Origin: Bacteroidota bacterium | GTDB lineage: Bacteria > Bacteroidota > Bacteroidia > Flavobacteriales > Weeksellaceae | Direction of reading: 5' to 3' | NCBI GenBank assembly: GCA_023433225.1 | Contig: JAEZDQ010000123.1 | Location: 1 to 17,733 of the forward strand | DNA length: 17,733 nucleotides | In this document: positions 16,101 through 17,733 of the stretch, in pieces | Layout: the number at the start of each line of letters is the position of its first letter | Position numbering within the stretch: position 1 is the first letter of the stretch | The notes under the pieces: model-generated | What the model was told of the DNA's origin: nothing | The model's database searches: none | What the model saw: the letters and a program-made list of their open reading frames with translations, nothing else | Position numbers and translations under genes: made by a program

Positions 16101-16454
16101 TTCTTTTACGATGGCAAAGGCTTCGGGCAGAATTTCCAAAAGGGTTGATTCTTCAATTTCGTAAGCTTCTTTGTTGATTTTATCAATTTGTTCGTAAAGG
16201 GATTCTTTTTCGTCAAAATTTTCAATCGTTTCCGCTTGTTTTTTTAATTCTTCAATTTGATCCCTTTGGGCCTTGGTGGCTTCTTTCAGTTTTGATTTGA
16301 ATTCTGCCGTTTTGGCTCGTAATCCGTCTAATGACAAAGAGCTGACAGATTTTTCAGCTTCGAGTGCCTTGTCGGCATATTTTTGTAATTCTTTTACGTC
16401 CTTTTGATTTTTATCGCCTAAAAATCCCTTCAATACTTTTTCAATAATGCTCAT
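13107..16454 (-). CDS. secA: Preprotein translocase ATPase SecA
   Basis: SecA is the motor that drives unfolded preproteins through SecYEG using ATP. The product is 1115 residues from ATG 16454 (MSIIEKVLKGFLGDK). An upstream in-frame ATG at 16469 adds only MKIGI, and the family usually begins at the MS form. NBD1 contains Walker A MQTGEGKT (about 193-200) and DEVD (about 301-304), followed by DDARTPLIISGP. NBD2 contains TNMAGRGTDI and LRGRAGRQGDPGSS, and the preprotein-binding and helical-scaffold regions follow. It is longer than E. coli SecA (901), mainly through the insertion around residues 325-470 seen in other Bacteroidota. The C-terminus has a Gln/Pro/Ala-rich linker and then ends GEWVLVDH, without the CxCxSGxxxxxCH zinc tail found in many SecA proteins. 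It stands alone with its own promoter box and terminator. Confidence 0.97.
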   Translation of the reverse strand: MSIIEKVLKGFLGDKNQKDVKELQKYADKALEAEKSVSSLSLDGLRAKTAEFKSKLKEATKAQRDQIEELKKQAETIENFDEKESLYEQIDKINKEAYEIEESTLLEILPEAFAIVKETAKRFVSNPTMEVTATPYDRELAGTKSYVEVLGEDKVIWKNSWDAAGKEVTWDMVHYDVQLIGGTALHQGKIAEMQTGEGKTLVATLPMYLNALTGRGVHLVTVNDYLAKRDSAWMAPIFEFHGLKVDCIDNHQPNSVGRKNAYKADIVYGTNNEFGFDYLRDNMASSPESLVQRELNFAIVDEVDSVLVDDARTPLIISGPVPQGDRQEFDALKPKVEKLFNIQREELNKTLNEAKKRFEAGDKKEGGFKLYQVFRGLPKYKPLIKFLSQEGVRTQLQKTEAHYIADNNREMPEVDQHLYFVIDEKNNQVDLSDKGIEYLSQGMEDANFFVLPDVGTELANIEAKNLPKEEEHLAKEEFFRDFSIKSERIHTLTQLLKAYTLFEKDVEYVVMEGQVKIVDEQTGRIMDGRRYSDGLHQAIEAKENVKIEAATQTFATVTLQNYFRMYNKLAGMTGTAETEAGEFWEIYKLDVVVIPTNRPIQRKDLQDKVYKTNREKFNAVIEEIVDLSQNQKRPVLVGTTNVEMSELLSRALQLRKIQHNVLNAKLHKKEADIVTEAGRAGVVTIATNMAGRGTDIKITKEVKEAGGLAIVGTERHDSRRVDRQLRGRAGRQGDPGSSLFFVSLEDNLMRLFGSERISKLMDRMGHKEGDMIQHSMISKSIERAQKKVEENNFGVRKRLLEYDDVMNKQREVIYRRRKNALFGERLDVDIANMVYDTSAAIVNEAKNNENYKQLEFDLIKYFTMDSPVGEAEFKSTSVRELTDKIYKAAIEDYKKRMQHQAETAHPIIASVYENPGNQFARIQVPFTDGIKTLMVVTDLKEAYETQGKRLIKDFEKGIILSLIDEHWKEHLRDVDDLRRSVQNAVYEQKDPLVIYKQESFYVFQRMLDRVNKEIISFLFKGELPTPDPQQIQQAKQARQEKVETNRGVEENSSPQRASANAPTQRPEVTAPRTVVKIMPNEKVSLRNVTTGEKKELKFKQAKPLIENGEWVLVDH

Positions 16455-16507
16455 AATTCCTATTTTCACTTCCCACCACAGTCGCGGCCGGTATATGCCC
16501 AGACCTG

Positions 16508-16515
16508 CAAATATA
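16508..16515 (-). promoter_or_regulatory. Possible -7 promoter box of secA
   Basis: Minus-strand TATATTTG is a perfect match to TAnnTTTG. It lies 53 bases before the secA ATG and downstream of the DUF2795 terminator, where secA needs a promoter. No TTTG is present at the right distance upstream, so the call rests on this box and its position. Confidence 0.4.
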
Positions 16516-16550
16516 GTTCAATTGCCGGGGTTTGATTTATTTTTAAATTA

Positions 16551-16573
16551 AAAAAAGCCCTTAATGGGGCTTT
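16551..16573 (-). terminator. Rho-independent terminator of the DUF2795 gene
   Basis: The 7-bp stem AAAGCCC/GGGCTTT (16554-16560 with 16567-16573) has a 6-base loop. On the minus strand it runs into TTTTTT and an AT-rich stretch. It begins 9 bases past the DUF2795 stop, so it separates that gene from secA. Confidence 0.85.
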
Positions 16574-16582
16574 GGTTTTGTT

Positions 16583-16804
16583 TTAATATTCGTCTTCATT
16601 CCATAGGAAATCATCGTCTGTCGGATAGTCAGCCCAGATTTCTTCTATGCTTTCGTAAGAATCCCCTTCATCTTCGATGGATTGAAGGTTTTCGACCACT
16701 TCCAAAGGGGCTCCGGTACGGATGGCATAATCGATTAATTCATCTTTGGTAGCCGGCCAAGGGGCATCACTAAGGTAAGATGCCAATTCTAAAGTCCAAT
16801 ACAT
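16583..16804 (-). CDS. DUF2795 domain protein
   Basis: This is a 73-residue, strongly acidic cytoplasmic protein. It has the DUF2795 core near DAPWPATKDELIDYAIRTGA (about 13-32) followed by VVENLQSIEDEGD, and an acidic Trp- and Asp-rich tail ending DDDFLWNEDEY. The family is small and its function is unknown to me; in flavobacteria the sequence is highly conserved, which points to a core cellular role. ATG 16804 starts exactly at the conserved MYWTLELASYL. The gene is monocistronic with its own terminator and is divergent from the flavoprotein gene at 16957. Confidence 0.9.
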   Translation of the reverse strand: MYWTLELASYLSDAPWPATKDELIDYAIRTGAPLEVVENLQSIEDEGDSYESIEEIWADYPTDDDFLWNEDEY

Positions 16805-16929
16805 ATTTTTATTATATTTAAGCAGGTAAATCCTAATTAATTAATTCATTCTTGCCTTCTTATAAGACGTTGATGCGGTATCAAAAAATCTGCCAAAATT
16901 TTGGTGTCAGGTTTCTGGTCTTATTTTTC

Positions 16930-16937
16930 TAATTTTG
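16930..16937 (+). promoter_or_regulatory. Possible -7 promoter box of the nitronate monooxygenase-like gene
   Basis: TAATTTTG is a perfect TAnnTTTG match lying 19 bases before ATG 16957. A TTTG at 16900-16903 is the best -33 partner, but its 26-base spacer exceeds the usual 17-23. The call rests mainly on the perfect -7 box and its position. Confidence 0.4.
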
Positions 16938-16956
16938 GGCAAATTTATTGAAAAAA

Positions 16957-17733
16957 ATGACAAATAATATAACTAAATTATTTAATGTTAAATATCCGAT
17001 TATTCAAGGCGGAATGATCTGGAACAGTGGCTGGAAACTCGCTTCGGCAGTTAGTAACCAAGGAGGGATCGGTTTGTTGGGAGCCGGCAGCATGTATCCC
17101 GATGTTTTGAAAGAGCACATCCGAAAATGCAAACAAGCCACTTCCAAACCATTTGGCGTAAACCTGCCGATGCTTTATCCCGACATAGAAACCCACATTC
17201 AAACCATTATAGAAGAAAAAATTCCAATTGTTTTTACTTCTGCCGGGAACCCGAAAACTTGGACTGAAACTTTGAAGAAAGAAGGAATTACCGTTGTACA
17301 TGTGGTTAGCAGTGCCAAGTTTGCACTAAAAGCACAAGATGCCGGGGTAGACGCAGTTGTCGCGGAAGGTTTCGAAGCAGGCGGACATAATGGCAGGGAG
17401 GAGACGACGACTTTTTGTCTGATTCCCGATGTAAAACGAAAAATCCAAATCCCTTTGGTTGCTGCCGGCGGAATTGCGACTGGTAGGCAGATTGCGGCGG
17501 CGATGGTTTTGGGCGCAGACGGCGTACAAATCGGATCTCGTTTTGCGGCGACTTTTGAATCTTCAACACATGAATTATTCAAAAATGAAATTGTTGCTGC
17601 CGAAGAAGGGGCAACGGTACTGACTTTGAAAGAACTGGCTCCGGTACGATTGATTAAAAATGAATTTTACCAACAGGTTCAAAAAGCCTATGAAGAATGT
17701 GTTACAAAAGACGAACTAATAACTTTATTAGGG
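16957..17733 (+). CDS. Nitronate monooxygenase / FabK-like FMN-dependent TIM-barrel oxidoreductase, 3' end missing
   Basis: The open frame from ATG 16957 gives MTNNITKLFNVKYPIIQGGM and runs without a stop to the right edge (259 residues visible; relatives are about 310-320, so some 50-60 are missing). It is an FMN-binding TIM barrel of the 2-nitropropane dioxygenase family. Supporting blocks are YPIIQGGM near the N-terminus, SNQGGIGLLGAGS, KPFGVNLP, VAEGFEAGGHNGREETTTF with the family's AGGHxG motif and candidate catalytic His, PLVAAGGIATG, and the phosphate-gripping GADGVQIGSRFAAT. Members oxidise alkyl nitronates or, as FabK, reduce enoyl-ACP. The sequence does not separate these two, so no gene symbol is given. 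It is divergent from the DUF2795 gene. Confidence 0.93.
   Translation, partial: MTNNITKLFNVKYPIIQGGMIWNSGWKLASAVSNQGGIGLLGAGSMYPDVLKEHIRKCKQATSKPFGVNLPMLYPDIETHIQTIIEEKIPIVFTSAGNPKTWTETLKKEGITVVHVVSSAKFALKAQDAGVDAVVAEGFEAGGHNGREETTTFCLIPDVKRKIQIPLVAAGGIATGRQIAAAMVLGADGVQIGSRFAATFESSTHELFKNEIVAAEEGATVLTLKELAPVRLIKNEFYQQVQKAYEECVTKDELITLLG

Overview
The window is a stretch of bacterial chromosome carrying mostly housekeeping genes, from a member of the Bacteroidota, most likely Flavobacteriales. The evidence is the protein families and their order (parA-parB-DUF5683-dapB, a very long LepB, an S8 peptidase, WbqC, DUF2795), AT-rich leaders with no Shine-Dalgarno sequence, and several upstream boxes matching the Bacteroidota promoter pattern TTTG / TAnnTTTG. 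I see no tRNA, rRNA, CRISPR array, insertion sequence or prophage. Genes are packed tightly and no gene-free stretch exceeds about 255 bases.

Layout. Bases 2-2047 (+) hold the 3' part of a bifunctional RelA/SpoT (p)ppGpp enzyme, followed by a 63-residue two-helix membrane protein (2087-2278, +). Converging on it is a probable ligA-DUF4256 operon (4848 to 2275, -). From 8870 to 5068 (-) lies lepB-wbqC-secreted S8 peptidase, closed by a strong terminator at 5011-5041. A lone + strand gene (9076-9804) encodes an uncharacterised TIM-barrel protein. It separates lepB from the chromosome-partition/lysine operon parA-parB-DUF5683-dapB (12851 to 9806, -), which has a good promoter upstream of parA. 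secA (16454 to 13107, -) has its own terminator and a probable -7 box. A DUF2795 gene (16804-16583, -) has a terminator and is divergent from a nitronate monooxygenase/FabK-like flavoprotein gene (16957 onward, +), which runs off the right edge.

Functional picture. The gene set covers the stringent response (Rel), DNA ligation (LigA), chromosome segregation (ParA/ParB), lysine and cell-wall precursor synthesis (DapB) and protein export (SecA, LepB and one secreted protease). No defence or mobile system is visible. The items most worth a second look are the uncharacterised TIM-barrel gene facing against the partition and secretion operons, the SecA C-terminus without the usual zinc motif, and the long insertions in the S8 peptidase and LepB.
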